64,000 nt of DNA, from contig CM037868.1 in the NCBI GenBank assembly GCA_021292105.1, positions 36,024,876 to 36,088,875 of the forward strand, read 5' to 3'. How positions within the stretch are numbered: position 1 is the first letter of the stretch; each line of letters begins with the position of its first letter. The DNA comes from Anadara kagoshimensis. Taxonomy: Eukaryota; Mollusca; Bivalvia; Arcoida; Arcidae. Positions 45,101 to 48,100 of this stretch are shown piece by piece. The translations under genes were made by a program, and so were the position numbers. The notes under the pieces were generated by a model. That model made no database searches, was not told where the DNA came from, and worked only from the letters and a program-made list of their open reading frames with translations.

Positions 45101-48100
45101 TTAGAGCTAAAGTAAATGTATTTTGTATTATTACACCTTATGTAAAAATCTAACAATTTCATTAGATAAGAGGTATGTAACAATTTGTACTGTCACATAA
45201 AATTTATAATGTCACATATTGCTGCGCGTGACTATGTGACAGTACTTTTGTTGGAGTCGCCTCCCTTCATTTGATCACGTCAGCGCTTTGAACAACGCAT
45301 GTTTTCAGACGTGTCTACGACAAGTGTCTCATTGTTATTGATATTGTTTACATTCGTCTGTAACAACGACGGGTCATTAAGCAGGCCGTGGATACGTTTC
45401 TTAACTTTCGTGGCTAAAATGACTGTGCATTTGAGACATTCCCGGTCGATAAATTGAATGAAAAGTGGTATAGACATTACGAAAGACATCATGATTGGTA
45501 AAATAAAACAAACATTCGGTGTAATAAAATAAATATCGCCTCGGCAAACAATGCTTCCTCAAGGTGACAATATGTACCGGCACCCTGTCAGAAATGTAAT
45601 ATTTATATATTATCACATGGAACAAGGGAAAACATTTTATTAAAACCTAATTAGCAGACTTGCTCCATGTAATACACGCCAATACGTCATCCATTTCTCT
45701 TTCAGGTCACGAATATACGACATCCAGTTTGCCAAATTGTGTTCAAAAGGGGATCTTGTGAAAATGTTACTCGTGGAAACTGCATTCAACACAAATGGTT
45801 TGCAGTTACAGAGACCATGTTTTCGGGTGTCGGGATATCGTCAGTTTCATTAGCTAAAACAGGGCCACATATCAATTTAACAATTGGAGATACAGATACT
45901 TTTTATGGACCATTACAAGTTAATATCAGGTACGGAATGTACAAAATGTGATTTATAAAGGCTGTGGTACGTTAAATAGCTTGCTTTAAAATGCATTTGA
46001 ATACAGTCAAACTAGTCTATAAAGGCAACACAAGGGAACCAGTAATAGTGGCTTTACAGGCAGGTGATCTTTATATAAAGGTTCAAATAATATGAATAAA
46101 GCACAATTGCAATACAATTCTATTGACCTTTATAAACAGATGACCCTCATATAGAGGTTGCCTTTAAGACAAGTTTGACTGTATATGAAACAATTTATAA
46201 TGGCCGATTAGATGAACATCTCCAAACAAACCAGTATTCATTTAACGTTACTGCGTTTAAGACATATTTCTGTTTCGTCAAAAAAAATTCAAAAACCTGG
46301 CATGGGTAATCTTAACTATTGCCAATGTTAAACTCCTATTATATGTAATTCAATAGTAATTTTGTCATTCTTTATCACAACAAATTTTGATATATTGAAA
46401 GATAATAAGTCTACACATGCACATAACACCACTGGGTACCTTTAAACCGCGTGTCAGTTCCAAGTTGGTACTTTCAGCATCATGTGTACAACTATATAGA
46501 ATTATTAGATTGCTATATTTCTTAGTTTTTTTCATGTTTACTTCGTTTCATTTTTTGCTAGTTTACTTCCCTGGTAGAAGCTAAATAAATGTGTTTTCCC
46601 AAATTTGCGAGTTTTTCTATGGTATGTGTTCACGTGTTTACCTTATTTTTCAGTTTTATTTTACTGATTTTTGTGTTTGTTCGATATTAACACGTAACAC
46701 GTATTACCAATGTTTAAGCCACCAATTGATTTTGTTGCACCTTAAGTGGGAGGTCGTGGGTTTAATCCCTGTCCGGGTTTGACCCAAGACTTGAAAGTGG
46801 GAAGTGACTGTATTTTCGCCAAGCACTCGGCATAACGAAATGAAAGTCCCGGTTCTTTCGGATGGGAACTTAAAATAAACGAGGTCCCGTGTCACAGTGG
46901 GCTTGGTACGCTAAAGAACCCTGCTGTATAATGCCATCAGCGCGACGCACAGGCAAAATTTCTGCGTTTTCGCCTACAGCTGGCGACGTCTCAATATAAG
47001 TGAAATATTCTTGACTGGGACGTTAAACACCATTACTCAACTCAACCAATTGATTTTGCCTTATTATTTTAGTGGAACTTGTTGCGAGAGTTACAATCGT
47101 TTGGAGGTATTGGATACAGATGCTTATCTTGCTTATTGCAATTTATTATTTTCGTCTGAAGTACAATTGCACGTTAAAGAAAATGTAAAGGTAATTATAA
47201 TGCATAATATGATTCTGGATGTATTAGTAGGGCCAAGACGGCGTTCATTGTTCATTGATCAATTACAAGTGTTTTATTTTTAGTTTATAAGTTTTACCTT
47301 TGCATTGAGATTAATTTGGACACGGATTAGTTAGTTTATGTCTTGTTGAACATTTAAGTTCATCCATAATATAGATAAATGTCAAATGAATACATATATA
47401 CAAAGTCACAAGCTTGTACACTTAATACAAACATGTTTGGCGCAGAACAGAGTGTAACGAATATGTATCGCATCTGATTCATTCATCATTTTTTCTCATT
47501 TATGTCGTATAGTTAACAAAACATTTTACGGCCGTCATGACAGTGTTGTTTCTCTGTGTTCAAGGTTGTCCTGGATATATTTGACGTCCCACAATTTTAT
47601 GTTTAATTTTGATTACACACGTGGCGGGTGTAGCTAGCTAAATAGGAGGCGCCTACTCTTGTAGGTATTGATTAACCATCACTTTGATACAAAGATCAAG
47701 GTCATGGGTTCAAAGGTTAAGGTCACAGAAGCAACATAATATTGAAATTGTTAATTTTCTCAAAAATTATCCGCAAAATTGAACTTTTTGTATAGTCATG
47801 TATATTGGAATGTTGTAGGTAATAGTACAATGGTCATTTTAATATATGAATGAAGGTCATGGGTTCAAAGGTCAAGGTCACAGATAGAAACAAGTACTGA
47901 AATGAATATTTATCTCAAAAACTTTAACTTTTTGTATCGTATATTAGAATATTAGCCATATGATTATTTTGATATATTAATTAACCTCATGGGTTCAAAG
48001 GTCAAGGTCACAGGTGAGCGCTAAGGCCCATGGGCCTCTTGTTTATTACAAGCTAGCTTAACAGGGAGTGTTTACCCTTTCGGAGCACCTGGTCTCACTT

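Noticed and set aside
45280..45625. Two overlapping antisense frames in intron 17
   Set aside because: Overlap each other, no motif, no promoter or splice support.
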